Positions 1-6,421 of a DNA stretch of 11,805 nt are shown here, piece after piece. The notes beneath the pieces are model-generated. The model made no database searches. It saw nothing but the letters and a program-made list of their open reading frames with translations, and was not told the origin of the DNA. The stretch's first letter is position 1; each line of letters opens with the position of its first letter. Made by a program: the position numbers and the translations under genes. The DNA is from an uncultured Gammaproteobacteria bacterium (GTDB lineage Bacteria > Pseudomonadota > Gammaproteobacteria > Pseudomonadales > Pseudohongiellaceae), in contig CAISYX010000407.1 of the NCBI GenBank assembly GCA_903889815.1, forward strand, positions 1-11,805, in the 5' to 3' direction.

Positions 1-1013
1 ATGTGAATGCCCAGGGCGAGCCCCCTGAAGTCATCGAGACCAGCTCCCATGTCTTTACCCGCATGGCCGAGGGGGTGTATCAGGTGACGGGCACCGGGGA
101 GGTGTATCTGATGAGCAACGCCCTGATGCTGGTCGGCGAGGAAGATGTGCTGCTGGTGGACTCCCACGTCACCCCCAACGCGGCCAACGCGCTGCTGCGC
201 TCCGTGCAGCAGGTCACCGACAAGCCCGTGCGCTACCTGGTCAACAGCCACTATCACTTCGATCATGCACACGGCAATCAGGTATTCCCGGAGCAGGTCG
301 AGATCATTGGCCACAGCTACACACGCATCAAGCTCAATGGCGAGATGGGCAGCAACGTGCTTACCGAAAGCACCCATCTCAGTTTTACCGAAGGCGTGCC
401 CGACCTTGTGGAAAGTCTGCGCCGACAGCTCTCCGATACCGTGGACCCCGAGCGCCGCGCGGCGCTGCAGCGCCAGCTCAATGCGCAGGAAGCGCACATG
501 ATCTCGCTGCAGGAAATCATCCCCACGCCGCCGAACATCACGCTGGAAGAGAAGATGACGCTGTATCAGGAAATGGGGGAAGGCAAGACTGATCGCGAGA
601 TCCAGTTGCTGCACCTGGGCCGGGCGCACACAGCCGGCGACGTGGTGGTCTTTCTGCCACAGGAACGCATGGCATTCACGGGCGACATGATGCTGCCATC
701 CACTTCCTATTTGGGCGACAGCTTCCCGCTGGAATGGGTCGACACACTGGAGGCATTGAAAGCTCTGGAATTCGACGTGATATTGCCCGGCCACGGCGCG
801 CCTTTCCAGGACAGGCAGGTGATCAACAATTTCCAGGCCTACCTCACAGACCTGTGGACCAAGACGGCCGCGCTGAAAGCCACAGGACTGAGCGCCGAGG
901 AAACCGCCGCCCAGGTCGACATGACCAACCACTCTGCCAACTATGCCCAGATTCGCGCGGTTGGTGCCGATGTGCGCGGAATCCGCCGCATCTACGAACT
1001 GCTCGACCAATAA
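1..1013 (+). CDS. MBL-fold metallo-hydrolase, 5' partial
   Basis: Zinc-dependent hydrolase of the metallo-beta-lactamase fold. Numbering from the GTG at base 3, the metal ligands are complete: HYHFDH at residues 83-88, His209 in RAHTAGD, Asp228 in FTGDM and His264 in LPGHG. The order and spacing fit a working dinuclear zinc site. About 120 residues separate the first motif from His209, longer than usual, and include a charged, probably helical stretch around residues 135-165. The GTG at base 3 is probably internal. The first residues (VNAQGEPPEV) look like the end of a signal peptide followed by the mature N-terminus, so the true start should lie left of the window and the enzyme is probably periplasmic. 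The substrate is not evident: the fold covers lactamases, lactonases, thioesterases and sulfatases. The gene ends 7 nt before a strong terminator. Confidence 0.88.
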   Translation, partial: VNAQGEPPEVIETSSHVFTRMAEGVYQVTGTGEVYLMSNALMLVGEEDVLLVDSHVTPNAANALLRSVQQVTDKPVRYLVNSHYHFDHAHGNQVFPEQVEIIGHSYTRIKLNGEMGSNVLTESTHLSFTEGVPDLVESLRRQLSDTVDPERRAALQRQLNAQEAHMISLQEIIPTPPNITLEEKMTLYQEMGEGKTDREIQLLHLGRAHTAGDVVVFLPQERMAFTGDMMLPSTSYLGDSFPLEWVDTLEALKALEFDVILPGHGAPFQDRQVINNFQAYLTDLWTKTAALKATGLSAEETAAQVDMTNHSANYAQIRAVGADVRGIRRIYELLDQ

Positions 1014-1020
1014 AACAATA

Positions 1021-1055
1021 AAGGCGATGGGGCATGGCGCCTCATCGCCTTTTTT
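1021..1055 (+). terminator. Rho-independent terminator (probably bidirectional)
   Basis: A 13-bp stem (1021-1033 with 1039-1051, one G-U pair) encloses a 5-nt loop and runs into a T tract at 1050-1055. It ends transcription of the MBL-fold hydrolase. Read on the minus strand, the stem is followed by a T-rich tail (bases 1011-1023 are A-rich on plus), so it can also stop transcription of the converging dipeptidase gene, whose stop codon is at 1086. Confidence 0.9.
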
Positions 1056-1085
1056 GACCAGCGCCACCGAGTGTGGCCACAGCGA

Positions 1086-2444
1086 TCAGGCTTCTGCCTG
1101 AATCTCCAGCGCAATCTTCTGCACTTCATCCAGCACTCGCAACAGGTTGCCGCCCCAAAGCAGCGCGATCTGTTCTTCGGTGTAGCCTCGACGCACCAGT
1201 TCCAGTGTGACATTGAAGGTTTCCGACGCATCGTTCCAGCCAGAAATACCGCCACCACCGTCAAAGTCAGAACTCAGGCCTACGTGCTCGATGCCGATCA
1301 GTTCGACCATGTAATCCACATGGTTGATGAAATCAGCGACATCCACAGGCGGTGCCACTGCGTCCACTTCAGCCGCCTTGCGAGGGGCAACCAGCGCTTC
1401 CACTTCCGCCATGCGCGCGTCATACACAATGCGCTCATCTGCACTCAGTGCACGCACTTCGGCGCCCGGCAGAATTTGATACCCCAGGCCTTCCGCCACA
1501 CTGGCACGCAGACCATTGAGAGCCGTCAGGTAGGCAGTGTGCTTGGCGGAATCGAGATAGGCCGCAAACGCGGTGGCCTGCACTACACCGCCGTTGTCAC
1601 GGATAGCCAGCAACTCTTCATCGTCCAGATTGCGGCTGACATTGTTGAGCGCGCGGGCCGACGAATGTGACGCAATCACGGGCGCACGGGTCAGTTCCAG
1701 CGTCTGCATGTTGGACGCCTTGGAGGGGTGGGACAAGTCCACCATCACTCCCCACTTGTTCAGTTCGGCAACCGCCTGCCGACCCAGGTCGCTCAGCCCG
1801 TTGTGCAACCAGACACCATCCGCTTCCCCGGTGTTGGAATCGGCGAACTGGCTGTGGCCGTTGTGAGCCAGAGAAACATAACGTCCGCCCAGCTCTTGAT
1901 ATCGTTTGATGTTGGCGATATCCAGCCCCATCGGGTAGGCATTCTCCACGCCAATCATCGCCACTTTCTTGCCTTCGGAGTCAATGCGGCGCACGTCTTC
2001 AGAGGTGTAGGCCATCTCGATGGTCTCGGGAGCGAACTGCTCGGCCAGGCGATGAATGGCACTGAATTTGTCCAGCGCGTTGGCCTCGGCCGCCGCGTAG
2101 CCTTCCGTTGTCAGCGGTCCCTGCCCTGTGTAGACGATGAACCACGCCACATCCAGGCCACCCTGAATCATTTTCGGCAGGTTCACCTGGGTATTCAGAT
2201 CGGCCGTGTAATTGTTGGCTTCCGTGAAGTTGACAGTGTTGATGTCGGCGTGGGTATCCAGCGTGATGACGCGCTCATGGATGCCTTGCGCGCGGGCAAT
2301 CAGCGCCTCTTCAGTTTCGGCTGCAGGCTCGCTTGCCGGTGCCACTTCCGCAACGGGTGCCGCAGGGGCAGGCGCCTGCTCAGCCGGGCTGCAGGCTGCT
2401 ACGGCCAGAATTGCGAGAAAAAGCGAACGATGGGCAACGGACAT
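1086..2444 (-). CDS. Membrane dipeptidase (peptidase M19), lipoprotein
   Basis: Zinc dipeptidase of the renal-dipeptidase family M19, which cleaves dipeptides (some members also cleave D-residue dipeptides or beta-lactams). With the start at 2444 it has 452 residues. Residues 1-18 form a lipoprotein signal with lipobox VAAC (Cys18), followed by a Pro/Ala-rich linker to about residue 45. The zinc ligands of the family are all visible: His65 and Asp67 in DTHADI, Glu167 in GVENAY, His239 in DLSHP and His260 in ASHSSARA. Their spacing is nearly that of mammalian renal dipeptidase. SSDFDGGGG near residue 393 is the substrate-side Asp motif, and GGNLLRVLDE is the usual C-terminus. An in-frame ATG at 2480 would add 12 residues, but the 2444 start gives a more normal lipoprotein signal; neither has a strong ribosome site. 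Ser at +2 after the lipid Cys suggests outer-membrane sorting. It lies 118 nt downstream of the DCC-family gene and may share its transcript. Confidence 0.93.
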   Translation of the reverse strand: MSVAHRSLFLAILAVAACSPAEQAPAPAAPVAEVAPASEPAAETEEALIARAQGIHERVITLDTHADINTVNFTEANNYTADLNTQVNLPKMIQGGLDVAWFIVYTGQGPLTTEGYAAAEANALDKFSAIHRLAEQFAPETIEMAYTSEDVRRIDSEGKKVAMIGVENAYPMGLDIANIKRYQELGGRYVSLAHNGHSQFADSNTGEADGVWLHNGLSDLGRQAVAELNKWGVMVDLSHPSKASNMQTLELTRAPVIASHSSARALNNVSRNLDDEELLAIRDNGGVVQATAFAAYLDSAKHTAYLTALNGLRASVAEGLGYQILPGAEVRALSADERIVYDARMAEVEALVAPRKAAEVDAVAPPVDVADFINHVDYMVELIGIEHVGLSSDFDGGGGISGWNDASETFNVTLELVRRGYTEEQIALLWGGNLLRVLDEVQKIALEIQAEA

Positions 2445-2562
2445 GGCAATGAATCCCAATGAGAATGAGTGGAAGAACATGCTAGCAGCGCCCCTGCAGT
2501 TATGAAAGGAGCATTCCGCTGAGGATTTGCAATACTGGTGCCAGCCTCCTGCAGCCAATCGA

Positions 2563-2970
2563 TCAGCGCGGCGCGCAGCGATCGTCCGTGCATGTTTGCG
2601 GACGACCGAACCATCCAGAGATGCGGTGCCTGTGCCGGGCAAAAAACAGATATACGCGATCAGCCACGGGACGCACCAATGGCCAGCGCAGGAATGCCAC
2701 CCACCGCCCGCGCCCGGCAAGCCTCCATGCCAGCACTGTGACATCCAGGCCGTAGATCAAGGTCCCATCTTCCAGTTCCCCGTGCAGGATGCGGTCAGCT
2801 TGGACCGGGTCGATATGCGGAAAGCGCTCAGAAAAATCTGCAGCACTGATATCCTGCAGATCGAGCTTGCGGCCTTGGTCCAGCCTCTCCAGGTGCCGCA
2901 TCTCATTCACGCAGAGCGGGCAAAGGCCATCGTAATAAATGCGCAGTGTGCCGGTTTGTGGTGCATTCAT
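2563..2970 (-). CDS. DCC-family (DUF393) thiol-disulfide oxidoreductase-like protein
   Basis: Small cytosolic-looking protein of 135 residues. The N-terminal YYDGLCPLCVNEM (residues 12-24) carries the DGxCPxC signature of the DCC/DUF393 family, with Cys17 and Cys20 as a thioredoxin-like CxxC pair. Family members are annotated as putative thiol-disulfide oxidoreductases, but their substrates are largely unknown. The C-terminal half is Arg/Trp-rich with a hydrophobic patch (WVAFLRWPLVRPVADRVYLFF) that may lie against the membrane. The start at 2970 (MNAPQT) is chosen because the signature follows within 12 residues and a weak GGAA site lies about 10 nt upstream. The frame stays open to 3090, but the added residues are basic and unlike the family. 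The gene is divergent from the acylase across a 147-nt spacer. Its link to the dipeptidase may be only positional. Confidence 0.85.
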   Translation of the reverse strand: MNAPQTGTLRIYYDGLCPLCVNEMRHLERLDQGRKLDLQDISAADFSERFPHIDPVQADRILHGELEDGTLIYGLDVTVLAWRLAGRGRWVAFLRWPLVRPVADRVYLFFARHRHRISGWFGRPQTCTDDRCAPR

Positions 2971-2992
2971 GTGTGTGTAATTCCGCTTTTGG

Positions 2993-3032
2993 TGCAGGGT
3001 TTGGGTGTTTCTACGCTCGCGCAAACCCTGCA
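2993..3032. repeat. 11-bp inverted repeat in the divergent spacer
   Basis: TGCAGGGTTTG at 2993-3003 is mirrored exactly by CAAACCCTGCA at 3022-3032, with an 18-nt centre. It sits between the divergent starts at 2970 (minus) and 3118 (plus). No T tract follows on either side, so it is not a normal terminator. The position suits a two-site operator for a dimeric regulator, or an RNA hairpin in a leader. No regulator gene lies next to it in the window. Confidence 0.55.
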
Positions 3033-3104
3033 GATCTTTGTGTGCTGCACGACGCTTCCGTTTGCCGTCCCAATGGGGTTTACTCGTCACATCCCCATCG
3101 TCCC

Positions 3105-3108
3105 GGAG
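3105..3108 (+). promoter_or_regulatory. Ribosome binding site of the acylase
   Basis: GGAG lies 9 nt before the ATG at 3118. It decides the start in a frame that stays open for another ~590 nt upstream, because no comparable site plus signal peptide occurs earlier. Confidence 0.65.
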
Positions 3109-3117
3109 CTATCGTTC

Positions 3118-5415
3118 ATGCAACTTCGTCCCGCTGGCAACACCCTGCTCGCACTGCTGCTTTGCAGCCTGCTGGCGTGCTCGCCTTCCACCCCCACGTC
3201 ATCTGCCGCGCCCGCTGCCCCTGCCGCCTCTCAGGACGCGGCAGCCACAGAGATGGCGCGTTTGCAGTCCATCGCCGAACGCGTGACCATCATGCGCGAC
3301 GATTTCGGAGTTCCCCATATCTATGCACCTACGGATGCCGACGCCGTATTCGGACTCCTCTATGCACAGGCTGAAGACGATTTCGCGCGGGTAGAGCGCA
3401 ACTACATCTGGGCTATCGGGCGCCTTGCCGAAGTGGAAGGCGAATCCGCGCTCTACAGCGATCTGCGCGCGCGCCTCTACATGAGTGAGGACGAAGCGCG
3501 CGCCGCGTTTGCTGCGGCTCCTGAGTGGCTGCAGACCTTGTGCAACGCGTTTGCCGACGGCCTCAACTACTACCTCGCCAGCAATCCGCAGGTGCAGCCG
3601 CGCCTGCTCAGGCACTTCGAACCCTGGATGCCGTTCTACTTCTTTGAAGGCTCCATCGGCGGCGACATCGAGCAGATTCCGCTGCGAGGCATCGAGGCCT
3701 TCTATTCTGATGCCGCGGCGATCGAGGCCAGGGTGCCGGATGCCACGCGAAGTGCTGCCGCATTGAATGCCCGCTCGCTCGAGGCCTTGCAGGCCGAGCG
3801 CAATGCCTTGTCACGCACCATCTTCGAAGAGCCAGCGGGTTCCAACGGCTTCGCCATCAGCGGTGAGCGCACGGCCTCGGGCGATGCCATGCTGCTGATC
3901 AATCCCCACACCAGTTTCTTCTTTCGCGGTGAGGCCCACGTAGTGAGCGAGGAAGGGCTGAATGCCTATGGCGCCGTCACCTGGGGTCAGTTCTTCATCT
4001 ATCAGGGCTTCAATGAAACCACCGGCTGGATGCATACCACTACGGCTGCCGACTTCATCGACGAATTCGTGGAAGACGTGGTACGCGACAACGGCGCGCT
4101 GAAGTATCGCTATGGTGATGAGCTGCGTGACGTGGATGCCGCGCAGGTCACGCTCAAGGTGCGCGAGGGCGATGCACTGGTGGAACGCAGCTTTCCGGTA
4201 TACCGCACGCATCACGGCCCGGTGACGCATCTGCTGGATGAGCAGTGGGTCGTGACGCGCATCAACTGGAATACTGTGGACGCCCTGCGCCAGTCCTGGC
4301 TGCGCATGAAGACGGCCAACTACACAGCGTTCCGTGAAATGATGAACATTCGCACCAATTCTTCCAACAACACCGTGTTCGCCGATGCCGAAGGCAACAT
4401 CGCCTATTTCCACGGCAACTTCATGCCCCGGCGCGACACCCAGTTTGACTATCTGCAACCGGTGGACGGCAGCAACCCGGCCACTGACTGGCAGGATGTG
4501 CACGCGGTGGATGAAACCATTACCTTGCTCAACCCTCCCAATGGCTGGATTCAGAACACCAATTCCACACCGTTCACGGCCGCGGGGGAATTCAGCCCGC
4601 GTGCCGAGAATTACCCCGCCTACATGGCGCCCGATGCGCAGAACTTCCGGGCTCTTCATGCCATGCCGTTGCTGGACGAGGCGTCACAGCTCACCCTCGA
4701 TACGCTGATCGAGCTGGCCTATGATCCCTACCTGCCAGGCTTCGAGAAGCTGATTCCCGGGCTGGTAGACGCCTTTGACGCAGCGGCTGCTGACTGGCCT
4801 GCGCTGCAGGCGCCCATCGATGTGTTGCGGCAATGGGACAGACGCGTCAGCGCGGATTCCGTGGCCATGACGCTGGCCCACTTCTACGGGATGGACACGG
4901 CGCAGAAGATTCCGACGCCGGCGGGCCTTGTCCAGATGGAGCAGATCAACTGGCTTGGCACCGACAGTGATCCCTCCGAGCGGCTGCGCGTGTTCAGCGA
5001 AACCATCGCCCAGCTCGACGCGGCCTTCGGCAGCTGGAACACCGCGTGGGGCGAGATCAATCGCTATCAGCGTCTGACGGGAGATATCGACCATGTGTAC
5101 GACGATGCGGCGCCCAGCCTGCCGGTGGGCATGGCCTCTGCACGCTGGGGAGCCCTGGCGTCATTCGGCGCCCGCGCCTTCCCGGGCACCAAGCGCATTT
5201 ACGGCAATAGCGGGAACAGTTTCGTGGCGGTGGTAGAATTTGGTGACCGTGTGCGTGCGAAGAGCATGCTGGCAGGCGGACAGAACGCCAGCCCGGAGTC
5301 GCCTCATTTTGACGATCAAGCACAACGCTATGTGGACCGTCAGTTCAAGGATGTGGCCTTCTATCGAGAAGATGTTGAAGCGCGGGCCGCCCGGACTTAC
5401 AGCCCGGGACAATGA
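3118..5415 (+). CDS. Penicillin acylase-family Ntn-hydrolase, lipoprotein
   Basis: Amide hydrolase of family S45, made as a precursor that cuts itself into two chains. Of its 765 residues, 1-20 are a lipoprotein signal with lipobox LLAC (Cys21), then an Ala/Pro/Ser linker to about residue 45. The alpha chain opens with VTIMRDDFGVPHIYA, typical of the family. The autocleavage site is Gly241-Ser242 (PAG/SNGFAISG), so Ser242 becomes the beta-chain N-terminal nucleophile. His264 is beta position 23, as in acyl-homoserine-lactone and cephalosporin acylases; classical penicillin G acylase has Gln there. Asn418, followed by TVFADAEGNIAYFHG, fits the oxyanion-hole Asn, and Arg438/439 the conserved Arg. 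SPHFDDQ at 728-734 is the usual C-terminal motif. Substrate cannot be read from sequence: N-acyl lactones, acyl-peptides and beta-lactams are all possible. Ser after the lipid Cys suggests the outer membrane. Confidence 0.92.
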   Translation: MQLRPAGNTLLALLLCSLLACSPSTPTSSAAPAAPAASQDAAATEMARLQSIAERVTIMRDDFGVPHIYAPTDADAVFGLLYAQAEDDFARVERNYIWAIGRLAEVEGESALYSDLRARLYMSEDEARAAFAAAPEWLQTLCNAFADGLNYYLASNPQVQPRLLRHFEPWMPFYFFEGSIGGDIEQIPLRGIEAFYSDAAAIEARVPDATRSAAALNARSLEALQAERNALSRTIFEEPAGSNGFAISGERTASGDAMLLINPHTSFFFRGEAHVVSEEGLNAYGAVTWGQFFIYQGFNETTGWMHTTTAADFIDEFVEDVVRDNGALKYRYGDELRDVDAAQVTLKVREGDALVERSFPVYRTHHGPVTHLLDEQWVVTRINWNTVDALRQSWLRMKTANYTAFREMMNIRTNSSNNTVFADAEGNIAYFHGNFMPRRDTQFDYLQPVDGSNPATDWQDVHAVDETITLLNPPNGWIQNTNSTPFTAAGEFSPRAENYPAYMAPDAQNFRALHAMPLLDEASQLTLDTLIELAYDPYLPGFEKLIPGLVDAFDAAAADWPALQAPIDVLRQWDRRVSADSVAMTLAHFYGMDTAQKIPTPAGLVQMEQINWLGTDSDPSERLRVFSETIAQLDAAFGSWNTAWGEINRYQRLTGDIDHVYDDAAPSLPVGMASARWGALASFGARAFPGTKRIYGNSGNSFVAVVEFGDRVRAKSMLAGGQNASPESPHFDDQAQRYVDRQFKDVAFYREDVEARAARTYSPGQ

Positions 5416-5433
5416 ACTGAGTGATTGACCAGC

Positions 5434-5466
5434 ATTCGCAATCCAGACTCAAGTCGGGTTGTGAAT
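5434..5466. other. Long hairpin at the convergent gene junction
   Basis: Bases 5434-5444 pair with 5456-5466 over 11 bp (two G-U), and GACT at 5446-5449 pairs with AGTC at 5452-5455 inside. The structure covers the stop codon of the minus-strand secreted protein (5449-5451) and lies 18 nt after the acylase stop. There is no T tract, so it may be an mRNA 3'-end stabiliser or a weak terminator rather than a classic intrinsic terminator. Confidence 0.4.
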
Positions 5467-5925
5467 GCGCCACTCATCAACGATGTACTGGGCGCACTCG
5501 GCGGCAATCCGCTCTTCATTGAAGTCGCCCTGCGGCACTACGGCTATATTGCTGCGCTCCCACAGCAGACGATTGAGGTCGATCGAGTCAATCTCCCAGA
5601 ACTGCAGTGTGGCGGCATAGGCGACATTGCCGCCCGAGCCCGTGGCCTGCACCTTGCAAATCAAGTATTCACGCACTGCCGGACGCAGGCTGAGACCTGC
5701 TTCCTGCAGGGCTTCTTCAAACACGGCCTGCGTATTCATGCGAAATTGGCCACGCTCCTCTTCCATATCAGTCCACTGACTCACATCGACATACACATCG
5801 AAATTGCGGATGCCCGTCAGGGAAATGCCATTGCCTCGGGGAAATACCTGCGCGCTGGACTGTGCAATGAAAAGCAGAGGAAGCAGCATGACTGCCAGAA
5901 AACGAATCAGTCGAATGCGAAACAT
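5449..5925 (-). CDS. Secreted protein of unknown function
   Basis: I do not recognise the family. The protein has 158 residues. A clear Sec signal (RIRLIRF then a hydrophobic run AVMLLPLLFIA) ends near SSA/QVF at residue 25, so the mature protein of about 133 residues should be periplasmic or exported. Mature residues 34-60 look like beta strands (ISLTGIRNFDVYVDVSQW). Residues 63-78 form an amphipathic helix, and a second strand pair follows (YLICKVQA, VAYAATLQFWEI). There are two cysteines, Cys90 and Cys144, which could form a disulfide. A helix around 137-153 closes the chain. The start at 5925 is chosen for the signal peptide; GAGGG lies about 12 nt upstream, a little far. An in-frame ATG at 5949 would add eight residues. 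The strand faces away from the repeat region, and the gene converges with the acylase. Confidence 0.75.
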   Translation of the reverse strand: MFRIRLIRFLAVMLLPLLFIAQSSAQVFPRGNGISLTGIRNFDVYVDVSQWTDMEEERGQFRMNTQAVFEEALQEAGLSLRPAVREYLICKVQATGSGGNVAYAATLQFWEIDSIDLNRLLWERSNIAVVPQGDFNEERIAAECAQYIVDEWRIHNPT

Positions 5926-6036
5926 GGTGTGACACAACCCTCTTTGCATGAATCAATGTGACCCGGAAAGTACGAACGAGGCGCGGATTCTGCGCCGAAA
6001 TGTCGAAAAATGCACGCCTGGCACTGCGAACTGCAG

Positions 6037-6132
6037 CCGGACGCGCTGCGTCCGGTCGAACATGTGTTCGCCTCTCAGCCGGGCTCACCATACAGCCAAA
6101 AAAAAGGCCTGCTTTCGCAGACCTTTTCTTTC
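6037..6132. repeat. Repeat copy A (96 nt)
   Basis: First of two near-identical units. In plus-strand order it holds: a triloop hairpin CCGGACGC-GCT-GCGTCCGG (6037-6055); a second hairpin CGAACA-TG-TGTTCG (6057-6070); a tract differing at one base from the reverse complement of the tRNA-Arg 3' end; an A8 run; and a terminator hairpin. It differs from copy B in the triloop (GCT against CAT), one base in the tRNA-like tract (T against G) and one A in the run. Copy starts are 189 nt apart. There is no open reading frame with any sign of being real. Confidence 0.8.
6098..6127 (-). terminator. Intrinsic terminator, copy A
   Basis: On the minus strand an 11-bp stem (6127-6117 with 6112-6102, one G-U) closes a GAAA tetraloop and is followed by eight T. 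It duplicates the terminator next to the tRNA. It would act as a second stop for tRNA read-through before the minus-strand secreted-protein gene. A CTTTTCTTTC tail on the plus strand gives it some plus-strand activity too. Confidence 0.75.
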
Positions 6133-6180
6133 GCTTACGGCACGGTGCGTGCTGCAGCGCCGGCATGATTGATTCGTTCT
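6133..6180 (-). pseudogene. Possible decayed tRNA-Arg 3' end
   Basis: Beside copy A, at the place where the intact tRNA sits beside copy B, bases 6157-6170 match 14 of 15 positions of the tRNA region 6335-6349 (one C missing). An upstream block (GGTGCG at 6144-6149) matches the CCA/acceptor end, but 7 extra bases are inserted. The rest of the tRNA is not recognisable. It is either a relic of a duplicated tRNA-plus-terminator unit or chance similarity in a GC-rich spacer. Confidence 0.3.
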
Positions 6181-6225
6181 TTGGCGCAGCCAAAGGCCTC
6201 ACCCTGCGGGCAGCCTGCGGCTGTC

Positions 6226-6322
6226 CCGGACGCCATGCGTCCGGTCGAACATGTGTTCGCCTCTCAGCCGGGCGCACCATACAGCCAAAAAAAAAGGCCT
6301 GCTTTCGCAGACCTTTTCTTTC
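6226..6322. repeat. Repeat copy B (97 nt)
   Basis: Second unit, directly downstream of the tRNA in the tRNA's direction. It has the same parts as copy A: triloop hairpin CCGGACGC-CAT-GCGTCCGG (6226-6244), hairpin 6246-6259, tRNA-3'-end complement (6267-6285), A9 run and terminator. The tRNA-like tract here is an exact complement of the neighbouring tRNA end. Just left of it, two further hairpins with 3-nt loops fill the spacer: CTTTGGC-GCA-GCCAAAG near 6179-6195 and GGGCAGCC-TGC-GGCTGTCCC near 6208-6227. Confidence 0.8.
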
Positions 6323-6343
6323 TCGCTGTATGGTGCGCCCGGC
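6267..6343. repeat. 19-bp perfect inverted repeat spanning tRNA 3' end and terminator
   Basis: Bases 6267-6285 are the exact reverse complement of 6325-6343. The right arm covers the last 13 bases of the tRNA-Arg gene including CCA, plus six trailer bases. The left arm lies beyond the terminator in the direction of tRNA transcription. The terminator hairpin sits in the 39-nt centre. RNA that reads through the terminator could fold the tRNA 3' end into this long stem instead of the cloverleaf. Confidence 0.85.
6287..6317 (-). terminator. Intrinsic terminator of the tRNA-Arg gene
   Basis: On the minus strand an 11-bp stem (6317-6307 with 6302-6292, one G-U) closes a GAAA tetraloop and is followed by nine T (6295-6287). 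It begins 13 nt after the encoded CCA end, the expected place for the tRNA transcript to stop. Confidence 0.88.
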
Positions 6344-6407
6344 ATGATTCGAACATGCGACCCCTTAGTTCGTAGCCAAGTACTCTATCCAGCTGAGCTA
6401 CGGGCGC
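6331..6407 (-). tRNA. tRNA-Arg(ACG)
   Basis: A full 77-nt cloverleaf with encoded CCA. The 7-bp acceptor stem (GCGCCCG with CGGGCGC) is perfect. The D stem is GCTC/GAGT (one G-U), the anticodon stem CTTGG/CTAAG (one G-U), the anticodon loop CTACGAA with anticodon ACG, the variable loop 5 nt, and the T stem GCATG/CATGC with loop TTCGAAT. The discriminator is A73. In bacteria this anticodon is normally deaminated to ICG by TadA and reads CGU, CGC and CGA. Transcription runs leftward into the adjacent terminator. Confidence 0.97.
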
Positions 6408-6421
6408 TTTGAGAGGTGCGT

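Noticed and set aside
1071..2505. Plus-strand open frames opposite the dipeptidase
   Set aside because: They are antisense to a gene with all five zinc ligands in order, and show no motifs or starts of their own.
2445..2744. Upstream extension of the dipeptidase frame, overlapping the DCC gene
   Set aside because: The lipobox at Cys18 counted from 2444 fixes the N-terminus. The extension has no sensible signal and overlaps another gene on the same strand.
2527..3117. In-frame extension of the acylase upstream of 3118
   Set aside because: It runs antisense through the DCC-family gene and would bury the lipoprotein signal and its ribosome site inside the protein.
6037..6322. CRISPR array or integron attC sites
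   Set aside because: There are only two units, 189 nt apart, with no regular spacers, no cas genes and no integrase. The units carry terminators, unlike either class.
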